In this document: one piece after another, positions 36,380 to 44,733 of the stretch
How the letters are laid out: every line of letters begins with the position of its first letter
How positions within the stretch are numbered: the stretch's first letter is position 1
Assembly: GCF_003460505.1 (NCBI RefSeq)
Contig: NZ_QTVG01000005.1
Span: 124,001-188,000 of the forward strand
Direction: 5' to 3'
From: Eubacterium sp. AF36-5BH
GTDB lineage: Bacteria > Bacillota > Clostridia > Lachnospirales > Lachnospiraceae
Length of the DNA stretch: 64,000 bases
The notes under the pieces: model-generated
What the model saw: the letters and a program-made list of their open reading frames with translations, nothing else
What the model was told of the DNA's origin: nothing
The model's database searches: none
Made by a program: the position numbers and the translations under genes

Positions 36380-36625
36380 ATGGCAGTAAAGATTAGATTA
36401 AAGAGAATGGGAAAGAAGAGACATCCAATCTACAGAATAGTAGTTGCTGACTCAAGAGCACCTAGAGATGGAAGATTCATCGAAGAAATCGGAACATACG
36501 ATCCAAATCAGGAACCAAGTATATTTGATTTAAACGAAGAAGCTACAAAGAAATGGTTATCAACAGGAGCACAGCCAACAGAAACAGTTGGAAAGCTTTT
36601 AAAGATTGCTGGTATTGAAAAATAA
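36380..36625 (+). CDS. rpsP: 30S ribosomal protein S16
   Basis: 81-residue ribosomal protein with the family opening [22 protein letters not shown] (in parts) and [15 protein letters not shown]. An ACGGAGGT site precedes the ATG. It is part of ffh-rpsP-khpA-rimM-trmD-rplS, the classic Firmicute order. Confidence 0.97.
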   Translation: MAVKIRLKRMGKKRHPIYRIVVADSRAPRDGRFIEEIGTYDPNQEPSIFDLNEEATKKWLSTGAQPTETVGKLLKIAGIEK

Positions 36626-36642
36626 TATCGGAGGGCAAATTC

Positions 36643-36870
36643 ATGAAAGAATTGGTAGAAACAATTGCAAAAGCACTTGTTGACTCTCCTGATGAAGTTG
36701 TAGTATCTGAAACTGAAAACGAAAGAGAAATACTTATTACTTTACATGTTGCCAGTGACGATATGGGAAAAGTAATCGGAAAGCAGGGAAGAATTGCTAA
36801 GGCTATTCGTTCAGTAGTTAAGGCTGCATCTTCTAAAAGCGACAAAAAAGTTAAAGTTGAAATTCAATAA
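36643..36870 (+). CDS. khpA: KH-domain RNA-binding protein KhpA (YlqC)
   Basis: A 75-residue single KH-domain protein. The KH loop is GKVIGKQGR at 42-50. KhpA works with KhpB (Jag) as an RNA chaperone pair affecting cell division and cell-wall growth in Gram-positives. Its place between rpsP and rimM is conserved. GGAGGG precedes the ATG. Confidence 0.93.
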   Translation: MKELVETIAKALVDSPDEVVVSETENEREILITLHVASDDMGKVIGKQGRIAKAIRSVVKAASSKSDKKVKVEIQ

Positions 36871-36890
36871 AATCACTTTAGTACAAGTGC

Positions 36891-36920
36891 AACAAGGCTG
36901 GAAGATTTTCCAGCCTTGTT
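36891..36920 (+). terminator. Hairpin between khpA and rimM
   Basis: A perfect 12-bp GC-containing stem (AACAAGGCTGGA at 36891-36902, complement at 36909-36920). It lacks a T tail, so it may only reduce read-through from rpsP-khpA into rimM-trmD. Confidence 0.6.
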
Positions 36921-36969
36921 ATGTATAAAAGACAATGTTCAAGTTCATTTTATGTGAGAGGGAGAAATT

Positions 36970-37479
36970 ATGGAACAGTATTTAAGAGTTGGAGTTATTA
37001 CAAACTCTCATGGAATAAAAGGAGAAGTTAAAGTATTTCCTACTACAGATGATATAAAAAGATTTGATTATTTAGAAGAAGCTGTAATTGATACGGGAAA
37101 AGAATATATAAATGTAAATGTAACAGGTGTAAAATATTTTAAAAATATGGTTATTTTAAAATTTAAGCAATACGACAACATTAATGATATTTTGAAATTT
37201 AAAGGACTGGATTTGCTTGTGTCTCGAGAAAATGCAATTCCATTAGGTGAAGATGAACATTTTATCGTTGATTTAATAGGGTGCAATGTTGTTGATGAAG
37301 AAAAAAATTACATTGGTGAACTGGTTGATGTAATGGAAACAGGTGCCAATGGGGTATATGTAGTAAAAACACCTGAAGGTAGGGAAGTACTGTTCCCTGT
37401 TATAGAGCAATGTGTTTTAAATAAGGATATTAAAAATAAAACTATTACAGTTCATGTTATGAAAGGATTAATGGATTAA
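36970..37479 (+). CDS. rimM: 16S rRNA processing protein RimM
   Basis: Assists maturation of the 30S head by binding S19. The 169 residues hold the N-terminal RimM barrel (GVITNSHGIKGEVKVFP at 8-24) and a C-terminal PRC barrel from about 97 (VDLIGCNVVDEEKNYIGEL). GAGAGGGAGA precedes the ATG. The last base of its stop codon is the first base of the trmD ATG. Confidence 0.95.
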   Translation: MEQYLRVGVITNSHGIKGEVKVFPTTDDIKRFDYLEEAVIDTGKEYINVNVTGVKYFKNMVILKFKQYDNINDILKFKGLDLLVSRENAIPLGEDEHFIVDLIGCNVVDEEKNYIGELVDVMETGANGVYVVKTPEGREVLFPVIEQCVLNKDIKNKTITVHVMKGLMD

Positions 37480-38207
37480 TGAATTTTCATGTTTTAACAT
37501 TATTCCCTGAAATGATTAATCAGGGAGTAAATACAAGTATTACCGGTCGTGCCATTAAGAACGGTCTCATTAGCTTGAATGCTATAAATATAAGAGATTT
37601 TGCCGGCAATAAATATGGTCAGATAGATGATTATCCCTACGGTGGTGGGGCAGGCATGGTAATGCAACCATTACCTGTATATAAAAGTTATGAATCGGTA
37701 GTAGAACAAATTGGTTATAAACCAAGGGTTGTATACTTAACTCCACAAGGAAAAGTTTTTAATCAGTCAATGGCGGAAGAGTTGTCAAAAGAAAAAGATT
37801 TAGTGTTTTTGTGTGGCCATTATGAAGGTATTGATGAAAGAGTTCTTGAAATGATAGTTACAGATAATGTCTCAATAGGAGATTATGTCCTTACAGGTGG
37901 TGAATTGCCTTCCATGGTTATGATTGATGCAATTTCAAGACTTGTTCCCGGAGTGTTAAATAATGAGGTGTCTGCAGAGTTTGAGTCATTTAATGATAAT
38001 TTACTCGAATACCCACAATACACACGGCCTGCTGAATTTATGGGCAAGGAAGTACCACCTATTCTTTTATCGGGAAATCATCTGAAGGTTGATGAATGGA
38101 GAAGAAAACAATCTATTATTAGAACAATTGAAAGACGTCCTGATTTAATGGAAGAAGCTAATTTGACAAAAGAAGATATAAAATTCATAAAAACACTTGA
38201 TAAATAA
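37479..38207 (+). CDS. trmD: tRNA (guanine(37)-N(1))-methyltransferase
   Basis: SPOUT-class methyltransferase that makes m1G37 and prevents frameshifting. The trefoil-knot SAM site is visible in TPQGKVFNQ, CGHYEGIDERV and SIGDYVLTGGE. 242 residues is normal. The start overlaps the rimM stop by one base (TAATG), implying reinitiation. A promoter for rplS appears to lie in its last codons. Confidence 0.96.
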   Translation: MNFHVLTLFPEMINQGVNTSITGRAIKNGLISLNAINIRDFAGNKYGQIDDYPYGGGAGMVMQPLPVYKSYESVVEQIGYKPRVVYLTPQGKVFNQSMAEELSKEKDLVFLCGHYEGIDERVLEMIVTDNVSIGDYVLTGGELPSMVMIDAISRLVPGVLNNEVSAEFESFNDNLLEYPQYTRPAEFMGKEVPPILLSGNHLKVDEWRRKQSIIRTIERRPDLMEEANLTKEDIKFIKTLDK

Positions 38208-38225
38208 AGTTTTTTATGTTATTAT
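38197..38225 (+). promoter_or_regulatory. Candidate promoter for rplS
   Basis: TTGATA at 38197-38202, within the end of trmD, then 17 bases and TATTAT at 38220-38225. It would give rplS its own transcript with a leader of about 70 bases. Confidence 0.55.
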
Positions 38226-38247
38226 AACAAACGCTGTATAAAAAAAA

Positions 38248-38283
38248 GATGGTCCTCTGTTACATTATGTATTAAGAACATCG
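38248..38283 (+). promoter_or_regulatory. Possible L19 autoregulatory leader
   Basis: Between the rplS promoter and start codon is a stretch that can fold with GATG-GT pairing to AACATC. Position and size fit the L19 leader described in Firmicutes. The match is by location and a short stem only; I cannot score it against the Rfam model. Confidence 0.35.
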
Positions 38284-38303
38284 GAATAAATAAGGAGGAA
38301 ATT

Positions 38304-38648
38304 ATGCAGGAATTAATTAAAGAAATTGAAGATGCACAGATTAAGGAAGTAACACCTTTTAACGTAGGTGACACAATTAAGGTTCACGCTAAGATCGTTG
38401 AAGGAAACAGAGAAAGAATTCAGATTTTCGAAGGTCTTGTACTTAAGAAACAGGGTGGAAGCAACAGAGCTACTTTCACAGTAAGAAAGAATTCAAACGG
38501 TATTGGTGTAGAAAGAACTTGGCCTTTATACTCACCAAACATTGCTAAGATTGAAGTAGTAAGACAGGGTAAAGTAAGACGTGCTAAACTTAACTACATT
38601 AGAAGCAGAGTAGGTAAGGCTGCTAAGGTAAAAGAATTAGTTAAATAA
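38304..38648 (+). CDS. rplS: 50S ribosomal protein L19
   Basis: 114-residue ribosomal protein. The family segments [20 protein letters not shown] and [11 protein letters not shown] are visible, with [14 protein letters not shown] near residue 72 and a basic C-terminus. AGGAGG precedes the ATG. A strong terminator follows, ending the translation gene block that begins at ylxM. Confidence 0.97.
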   Translation: MQELIKEIEDAQIKEVTPFNVGDTIKVHAKIVEGNRERIQIFEGLVLKKQGGSNRATFTVRKNSNGIGVERTWPLYSPNIAKIEVVRQGKVRRAKLNYIRSRVGKAAKVKELVK

Positions 38649-38658
38649 TTATTACTTT

Positions 38659-38696
38659 AAAAAAGGAGCGGGTTTATTCTCGTTCCTTTTTTATTT
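38659..38696 (+). terminator. Terminator after rplS
   Basis: AAAAAAGGAGCG (38659-38670) pairs with CGTTCCTTTTTT (38681-38692), one G-U pair included, with the T run forming the 3' side. Confidence 0.88.
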
Positions 38697-38720
38697 AATA
38701 GAAAATTTAGGAGAAAGATT

Positions 38721-39560
38721 ATGGATTATCAATGGTTTCCGGGACACATGACAAAAGCCATGCGTCAAATGAAGGAAGATATAAAATTAATAGATTTAAT
38801 AATTGAATTATTAGATGCAAGAATTCCGTTAAGTAGTAGGAATCCTGAAATTGACAATCTTGGTCAGAATAAGGCAAGACTTGTTTTATTAAATAAAGCT
38901 GATTTAGCAGATGAAAAGCAAAATAATAAATGGATTGAATATTTTAAGAAAAAAGGAATTGTTGCTTTAAAAATCAATTCTAAAAATAAGCAGGGCATTA
39001 AGGAAATTAATAATGCTGTTAATATTGCCTGTAAAGAAAAAATAGAAAGAAATTTAAAAAGAGGCATTAAAAACAGACCAATTAGAGCTATGGTAGTTGG
39101 TATACCAAATGTTGGTAAATCTACTTTTATTAACGCTTATGCAGGAAAGAACTGTGCAAAAACAGGTAACAAGCCGGGAGTAACAAAAGGAAAACAATGG
39201 ATTCGACTTAATAAGAATCTTGAACTTTTGGATACACCTGGGGTTTTATGGCCTAAATTTGATGACCAGAAAATCGGTATGCATTTAGCTTTTATTGGCT
39301 CAATGAATGATAATATTTTAGATGTATCTGAACTTGCATTCCAGCTAATTAAACTATTAGAAAACTTATATCCAAATGCAATCAAAGACAGATATAGTAT
39401 TGAAGGTGATGATAACATTCTACAGATTATGTATCAGATAGCAGAGGTAAGAGGTTGCAAATTGAAAGGAAATCAGCCTGATTTGGACAAAACAAGTAAG
39501 ATAGTTTTAGATGACTTTAGAAGTGGAAAATTAGGCAGAATCACTTTAGATAGAAATTAA
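38721..39560 (+). CDS. rbgA: Ribosome biogenesis GTPase RbgA (YlqF)
   Basis: Circularly permuted GTPase needed for late 50S assembly. The motif order is permuted: NKADLA (G4) at about 57, then GIPNVGKST (G1) near 127, then DTPGVLWP (G3). The opening WFPGHMTKA is characteristic. At 279 residues it has normal length. It sits between rplS and rnhB, the same order as in Bacillus. AGGAGA precedes the ATG. Confidence 0.95.
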   Translation: MDYQWFPGHMTKAMRQMKEDIKLIDLIIELLDARIPLSSRNPEIDNLGQNKARLVLLNKADLADEKQNNKWIEYFKKKGIVALKINSKNKQGIKEINNAVNIACKEKIERNLKRGIKNRPIRAMVVGIPNVGKSTFINAYAGKNCAKTGNKPGVTKGKQWIRLNKNLELLDTPGVLWPKFDDQKIGMHLAFIGSMNDNILDVSELAFQLIKLLENLYPNAIKDRYSIEGDDNILQIMYQIAEVRGCKLKGNQPDLDKTSKIVLDDFRSGKLGRITLDRN

Positions 39561-39572
39561 AAGGTAGAAACA

Positions 39573-40331
39573 ATGGGAAAAAGTATTGCAGATATTAAAA
39601 AAGAATTATCATTTTTGGATGAAAAAGACTTATTACAGTTTGCTGAAGAATATAAAAGTGATGAAAGAAGCGGTGTTTTAAAGTTAGTTGAAAAGGCAAG
39701 GAAAGACCACCAAAAGTATCTTTTAGAGTTAGAAAGAATTTATAATTTACAATATTTTGAAAGAAAATATTCTGATTATGAATTAATATGCGGTATAGAT
39801 GAGGTTGGTAGAGGTCCTTTGGCCGGTCCTGTTGTTGCAGGAGCTGTGATTTTACCAAAAGAATGTAATATTTTATACATTAATGACTCAAAAAAACTTT
39901 CAGCCAAAAAAAGAGAAGAGTTGTATCCACAAATAATGGAAAAAGCCATATGTGCAAAAACTGCTCAATCAAGTCCTGAGAGAATAGATGAAATCGATAT
40001 TTTACAGGCAACATACGAGGCAATGAGAAAAGCAATTGCTTCAATGGAAAAACAGCCTGATTTGTTGTTAAACGATGCTGTAAACATTCCGGGGCTTGAT
40101 ATGAAGCAGATTCCGATTATAAAGGGTGATGCAAAAAGCATTTCCATTGGTGCAGCAAGTATAATAGCAAAAGTTACAAGGGATGCAATGATGGTTGAAT
40201 ACCATAAGATTTATCCTGAATACGATTTTGCTTCAAACAAAGGTTATGGTTCGGCAAAACATATTGAAGCTTTGAAAAAGGTAGGTCCATGTCCTATACA
40301 TAGAAAAACTTTTATAAAGAATTTTGTGTAG
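39573..40331 (+). CDS. rnhB: Ribonuclease HII
   Basis: Removes RNA from RNA-DNA hybrids and misinserted ribonucleotides. The catalytic motif IDEVGRGPLAGP includes Asp76 and Glu77. Further conserved parts are NDSKKLS and IKGDAKSISIGAASIIAKVTRD (in parts). The 70-residue helical N-terminal extension before the catalytic core is typical of Firmicute RNase HII. 252 residues. The ribosome binding site is weak (AAAGGT). Confidence 0.95.
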   Translation: MGKSIADIKKELSFLDEKDLLQFAEEYKSDERSGVLKLVEKARKDHQKYLLELERIYNLQYFERKYSDYELICGIDEVGRGPLAGPVVAGAVILPKECNILYINDSKKLSAKKREELYPQIMEKAICAKTAQSSPERIDEIDILQATYEAMRKAIASMEKQPDLLLNDAVNIPGLDMKQIPIIKGDAKSISIGAASIIAKVTRDAMMVEYHKIYPEYDFASNKGYGSAKHIEALKKVGPCPIHRKTFIKNFV

Positions 40332-40418
40332 ATTATTATAATTTACCCTTTGTTTGTTTATAAAAAGATAAATGATTTATTAAATTATTTTTGTAAGATA
40401 ATGATTTTAAGGGGGACT

Positions 40419-40769
40419 ATGAATACAAGAAAAGTTGGTGGTTTTTACGAAAAAAAAGCCATTGAATATTTGAAAAAAGAGAATTTCAAAATTATTGCAT
40501 CAAACTATTCCTGTAAAATAGGGGAAATCGATGTAATTGCATCTAAGGAAGATACATTGCATTTTATTGAAATAAAATATAGAAAAAATCTTATGTATGG
40601 CAATCCTTTAGAGGCGGTAAATTATAGAAAACAACAGAAAATCTACAAAACAGCAATGTGGTTTTTAAATGAAAACCAGATTTTTATGGATTTTCAGTGC
40701 AGTTTTGATGTTATAGCAATAACAGAGGAGCAAATTCGGTATATTTATAATTGTTTTGGAGTAATGTAA
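40419..40769 (+). CDS. YraN family protein (UPF0102)
   Basis: A 116-residue protein with an endonuclease-like fold, containing GEIDVIA and FIEIKYRK, the PD-(D/E)xK-type pattern of YraN proteins. The biological role is unsettled. The start at 40419 follows a GGGGGA site and gives the normal length; the upstream extension to 40350 does not match the family. It overlaps the start of pgeF by one base. The rnhB-yraN neighbourhood is common in bacteria. Confidence 0.85.
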   Translation: MNTRKVGGFYEKKAIEYLKKENFKIIASNYSCKIGEIDVIASKEDTLHFIEIKYRKNLMYGNPLEAVNYRKQQKIYKTAMWFLNENQIFMDFQCSFDVIAITEEQIRYIYNCFGVM

Positions 40770-41617
40770 TGAATATAGTATTGTTAAACAAAAAAAGCAG
40801 AAATTCAACTGTTATAAAATTTAAAAACGATGTTCCATATATTTCATATAAAGCAATGGATGAGATACCATGGCTTACACATGGCTTTTCCACAAGAATA
40901 GGTGGTGTAAGCCAGGGAGTTTTAAGTTCTATGAATTTAGGCTTTGGTCGAGGCGATTTAGAAGAAAATGTAGTAAATAATCACAAGATAATTGCAAATG
41001 CAATTGGGTTTGAAAGTAAAAATATCGTTTGTAGTAAACAGACTCATACTACAAATGTAGCTGTAGTTGGAAAAGAATTTAAGGGAAACGGTATTTATAA
41101 AGAAAATTGTTTTACTGACATTGATGGAATGATTACAAATGAAAAGAATGTAGTTTTGGCAACATATTTTGCAGACTGTGTTCCATTATATATGGTAGAT
41201 GTAAAAAATAAGGCCATAGGTCTTTCTCATTCCGGCTGGAGAGGTACAGTTGGAAAAATAGGCGCATGTACTCTAAAGAAAATGAAAGAAAACTACGGTA
41301 CTGATTCCAAGGATGTTATTGCCTGCATTGGTCCTTCAATATGTATGAGTTGCTATGAAATTAGTGAAGATGTGGCTAATGAATTTAAGATGGCATTTCC
41401 TGACAATATAGACAATATCCTTTTGAATAAAGGAAATGGTAAATATATGTTGGACTTATGGGAGTGTAACAGAATAGTTTTCAGGGAATGTGGTGTATTA
41501 GAAGAGAATATTCATTTACCTGATATTTGTACATGCTGTAACCATAAGATGCTCTTTTCCCATAGAGCAACTAACGGAAAAAGAGGAAATCTGGCGGCTT
41601 TTTTGGAAATAAAATAA
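40769..41617 (+). CDS. pgeF: Multicopper-oxidase-like laccase domain protein (PgeF/YlmD/YfiH)
   Basis: Member of the YfiH/DUF152 family, described as a peptidoglycan editing factor or purine nucleoside phosphorylase/adenosine deaminase. The metal-site residues are in KQTHTT, ADCVPLY and LSHSGWRGT, the last being a hallmark. 282 residues from the ATG at 40769, which overlaps the yraN stop (TAATG) and has GGAG at 40758-40761. Which activity matters in this organism cannot be told from sequence. Confidence 0.87.
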   Translation: MNIVLLNKKSRNSTVIKFKNDVPYISYKAMDEIPWLTHGFSTRIGGVSQGVLSSMNLGFGRGDLEENVVNNHKIIANAIGFESKNIVCSKQTHTTNVAVVGKEFKGNGIYKENCFTDIDGMITNEKNVVLATYFADCVPLYMVDVKNKAIGLSHSGWRGTVGKIGACTLKKMKENYGTDSKDVIACIGPSICMSCYEISEDVANEFKMAFPDNIDNILLNKGNGKYMLDLWECNRIVFRECGVLEENIHLPDICTCCNHKMLFSHRATNGKRGNLAAFLEIK

Positions 41618-41621
41618 GCAA

Positions 41622-41650
41622 TTTACAAATAATGGTACTTATTGTAAAAT
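41622..41650 (+). promoter_or_regulatory. Candidate promoter for der
   Basis: TTTACA at 41622-41627, 17 bases, TAAAAT at 41645-41650. The same stretch is also partly palindromic (TTTACAA / TTGTAAA), so it could instead be a weak hairpin after pgeF. Confidence 0.45.
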
Positions 41651-41671
41651 CTAATGGTGAGGTGAGAGAAT

Positions 41672-42994
41672 ATGAGTAAACCAATTGTGGCTATAGTAGG
41701 TAGACCTAATGTTGGAAAATCAACATTATTTAATGCTTTAGCAGGACAAAAAATTTCAATAGTAAAAGACACTCCGGGCGTCACAAGAGACAGAATATAT
41801 GCTGATATTGATTGGCTTAATTATAATTTCACAATGATTGATACAGGTGGTATTGAACCTGATAGCAGTGACATTATTTTAGCACAGATGCGTGAGCAGG
41901 CGCAGATTGCCATTGATACAGCAGATGTTATTATATTTATGACAGATGTAAAGCAGGGCTTAATTGATGCTGATGCAAAGGTTGCAGATATGCTTCGTAG
42001 AAGTCAGAAACCGGTTGTTTTAGTGGTAAATAAAGTAGATAATTTTAATAAAATGATGGCAGATGTTTATGAATTCTATAATTTAGGTATAGGTGATCCT
42101 GTTCCAATTTCTGCATCACAGAGAAGTGGTATAGGTGACATGCTTGATAAGGTTGTTGAACATTTTAAATCACTTGATTTAGAAGAAGATGAAGATGACA
42201 GACCAAAGGTCGCCATTGTTGGTAAGCCAAATGTTGGAAAATCATCAATTATCAATAAACTAACAGGTGAAAGCCGTGTTATTGTTTCTAATATTGCAGG
42301 CACAACAAGAGATGCCATTGACACTGATGTTAAATGGAATGGAAAAGAATATGTTTTTATTGATACTGCAGGTATTAGAAGAAAATCAAAAGTAAAAGAA
42401 GATATCGAAAGATACAGTGTTATTAGAACTGTTACTGCTGTAGAAAGAGCAGACGTGGTGGTTATTGTTATTGATGCAACTGAAGGGGTTACTGAACAGG
42501 ATGCAAAAATTGCCGGGATTGCCCATGAAAATGGAAAAGGTATAATTATTGCCGTAAATAAATGGGATGCAATTGAGAAAAATGACAAGACTGTTTATGA
42601 GTATACTAATAAAGTAAGACAGATTCTTTCTTTTATGCAGTATGCAGAAATTATGTTTATTTCAGCAAAAACAGGTCAAAGATTACCTAAGTTGTTTGAT
42701 ATGATTGATATGGTAATTGAAAATCACACTATGAGAATAGAAACAGGTGTTGTAAATGAAATTATGGCAGAAGCAGTAGCAATGCAACAGCCACCATCAG
42801 ATAAGGGTAAACGTTTAAGACTTTACTATATTACTCAGGTATCAGTAAAGCCACCAACATTTGTTATTTTTGTAAATGATAAGGAATTAATGCATTTCTC
42901 CTATACAAGATACATTGAAAACCGTATCAGAGAAGCTTTTGGTTTCAGAGGAACTCCATTAAGATTTATTATTAGAGAAAGAAAAGAAAAATAA
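41672..42994 (+). CDS. der: GTPase Der (EngA)
   Basis: Double-GTPase needed for 50S assembly. Two G domains in tandem: GRPNVGKST at 10-18 with DTPGVTRD and DTGG, and GKPNVGKSS near 185 with [15 protein letters not shown] and NKWD. A C-terminal KH-like domain (about 350-440) follows. 440 residues is normal. GGTGAGGTGA precedes the ATG. It heads der-plsY-gpsA-cls-spoIVA; der, gpsA and spoIVA lie close together in Bacillus as well. Confidence 0.97.
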   Translation: MSKPIVAIVGRPNVGKSTLFNALAGQKISIVKDTPGVTRDRIYADIDWLNYNFTMIDTGGIEPDSSDIILAQMREQAQIAIDTADVIIFMTDVKQGLIDADAKVADMLRRSQKPVVLVVNKVDNFNKMMADVYEFYNLGIGDPVPISASQRSGIGDMLDKVVEHFKSLDLEEDEDDRPKVAIVGKPNVGKSSIINKLTGESRVIVSNIAGTTRDAIDTDVKWNGKEYVFIDTAGIRRKSKVKEDIERYSVIRTVTAVERADVVVIVIDATEGVTEQDAKIAGIAHENGKGIIIAVNKWDAIEKNDKTVYEYTNKVRQILSFMQYAEIMFISAKTGQRLPKLFDMIDMVIENHTMRIETGVVNEIMAEAVAMQQPPSDKGKRLRLYYITQVSVKPPTFVIFVNDKELMHFSYTRYIENRIREAFGFRGTPLRFIIRERKEK

Positions 42995-43020
42995 ACATTT
43001 TAATTTAAGGAGTATTTGCG

Positions 43021-43680
43021 ATGGTTTGGCAGAAAATAATTTGCATTGTTATCGGTTATATTTTCGGCTTATTTCAAACAGGTTTTATAATTGGTAAAAT
43101 GCATAATATAGACATTAGAGAATTTGGCAGTGGCAATTCAGGAACAACGAATGCCATGCGTACACTTGGAAAAAAATATGGTTTTATGACATTTTTCGGC
43201 GATGCACTTAAAGCTGTTTTTGCCGTAGGTGTTACATATTTACTTTTTAGAAATTCATGTAATGACAGTTTAATTGCAATTGCCTTATATACAGGGCTTG
43301 GTACAATTTTAGGCCATAATTTTCCTTTTTATATGAATTTTAAAGGAGGGAAAGGCATTGCAGCATCATCGGGAGTTATTTTCTCACTTGTCTTTTTTGA
43401 CTGGAAATTTTTAGCTCTTGGTTTAATAACTTTTTTTGTTGCACTTGCTTTAACTAAATATGTTTCGTTTAGTTCATTATGCTTAATGACAGGTTTCTTT
43501 TTGGAAATGGTAATATTCGGTCAGTTGAACATGGTGCATAACTTAAATCAAAGTGAAAAATTAGAATCGTATATTTTGGTTGGAATCATGATGGTTTTGT
43601 CTTATATACGACATAAAGATAATATAAAAAGACTGGTCAATGGAACAGAACGAAAAATTGGTCAGAAAAAGGAGGCATAA
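43021..43680 (+). CDS. plsY: Glycerol-3-phosphate acyltransferase PlsY
   Basis: Membrane enzyme that uses the acyl-phosphate made by PlsX to acylate sn-glycerol-3-phosphate, giving lysophosphatidic acid. Its three conserved loops are visible: GSGNSGTTNAMRTLGKKYG near 37-55, GHNFPFYMNFKGGKGIA near 99-115, and the third near the C-terminal membrane segments. About five helices. 219 residues. AAGGAG precedes the ATG. gpsA, which supplies its other substrate, starts one base after the stop. Confidence 0.94.
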   Translation: MVWQKIICIVIGYIFGLFQTGFIIGKMHNIDIREFGSGNSGTTNAMRTLGKKYGFMTFFGDALKAVFAVGVTYLLFRNSCNDSLIAIALYTGLGTILGHNFPFYMNFKGGKGIAASSGVIFSLVFFDWKFLALGLITFFVALALTKYVSFSSLCLMTGFFLEMVIFGQLNMVHNLNQSEKLESYILVGIMMVLSYIRHKDNIKRLVNGTERKIGQKKEA

Positions 43681-43681
43681 T

Positions 43682-44692
43682 ATGTCAAAAGTTACAGTAT
43701 TAGGCGGTGGTGGTTGGGCCATTGCTCTTTCAAAAATATTATATGGAAACGGACATGATGTAACAATATGGTCTGCATTGCAGAAAGAAGTAGATTTATT
43801 AAGCAAAGATAGAGAAAATAAAATAAGCTTGCCTGGAATAAAAATTCCAGAAGATATTATAATTACAAATAATATTGAAGAAGCTGTTAAGAATTCTGAA
43901 TTAATCGTTATGGCAGTTGCTTCATCATTTGTCAGAAGTACATCTAAATTATTAAAAGATATTATACCTGACGGTCAAATAATTGTTGATGTTGCAAAAG
44001 GAATTGAAGATAAGACTTTTGATACAATGACAGAAATTATGGAAGAAGAATTACCAACATGCGAGGCTGTTGTACTTTCAGGTCCAAGCCATGCTGAAGA
44101 GGTAGGACGTAACATACCTACAGTTGTAGTTATTGGTGCTAAGAAGAAAGAAGTAGCACAGAAAGTTCAGACAATGTTTGCAAATAAATATTTTAGAACA
44201 TATATAAGTCCTGACAGAAAGAGTATTGAATTAGGTGGCTCTTTAAAGAATGTTATAGCCCTTGCAGCGGGCATAATTGACGGTCTTGGTTTTGGTGATA
44301 ATACAGAGGCTGCTTTAATTACAAGAGGTATCAAGGAAATTACAGCTCTTGGTGTCAAAATGGGTGGTCATTCAAGAACTTTCAATGGCCTATCAGGAAT
44401 TGGTGACTTAATTGTAACATGTAACAGTAAGCACTCAAGAAACAGAAGAGCCGGTGTCCTTATAGGCAAAGGCTACACATTAGATGAGGCTGTTAAAGAA
44501 GTAAAAATGGTTGTTGAAGGTGCAGTTTCAGCTAAAGCCGCTTTAGAACTTGCAAAAAAATATAATGTGGACATGCCTATAGTAGAAGCTGTAAATGAAG
44601 TCCTTTTTGACAACAAACCTGCTGAAGAAGCAATGTGGGAATTAATGGAGCGTGAACAGACAAACGAATTTCATGATTTAGAATGGAGATAA
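43682..44692 (+). CDS. gpsA: Glycerol-3-phosphate dehydrogenase [NAD(P)+]
   Basis: Reduces dihydroxyacetone phosphate to sn-glycerol-3-phosphate for phospholipid synthesis. The N-terminal Rossmann motif reads GGGGWAIAL, where many homologues have GAGSWGTAL; GxGxxA is kept. Substrate and catalytic segments VAKGIE, LSGPSHAEEV, GGSLKNVIALAAGI (catalytic Lys) and RGIKEI are present. The start at 43682 is fixed by AGGAGG directly upstream; an ATG at 43640 inside plsY is rejected. 336 residues. Confidence 0.95.
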   Translation: MSKVTVLGGGGWAIALSKILYGNGHDVTIWSALQKEVDLLSKDRENKISLPGIKIPEDIIITNNIEEAVKNSELIVMAVASSFVRSTSKLLKDIIPDGQIIVDVAKGIEDKTFDTMTEIMEEELPTCEAVVLSGPSHAEEVGRNIPTVVVIGAKKKEVAQKVQTMFANKYFRTYISPDRKSIELGGSLKNVIALAAGIIDGLGFGDNTEAALITRGIKEITALGVKMGGHSRTFNGLSGIGDLIVTCNSKHSRNRRAGVLIGKGYTLDEAVKEVKMVVEGAVSAKAALELAKKYNVDMPIVEAVNEVLFDNKPAEEAMWELMEREQTNEFHDLEWR

Positions 44693-44733
44693 ATTAATAT
44701 AGTATAACATATATTATATTTAAGGGGAGTTTA

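Noticed and set aside
42076-42588. A 170-residue open frame on the - strand inside der
   Set aside because: Ser/Thr-rich shadow of the conserved der gene, without a start signal.
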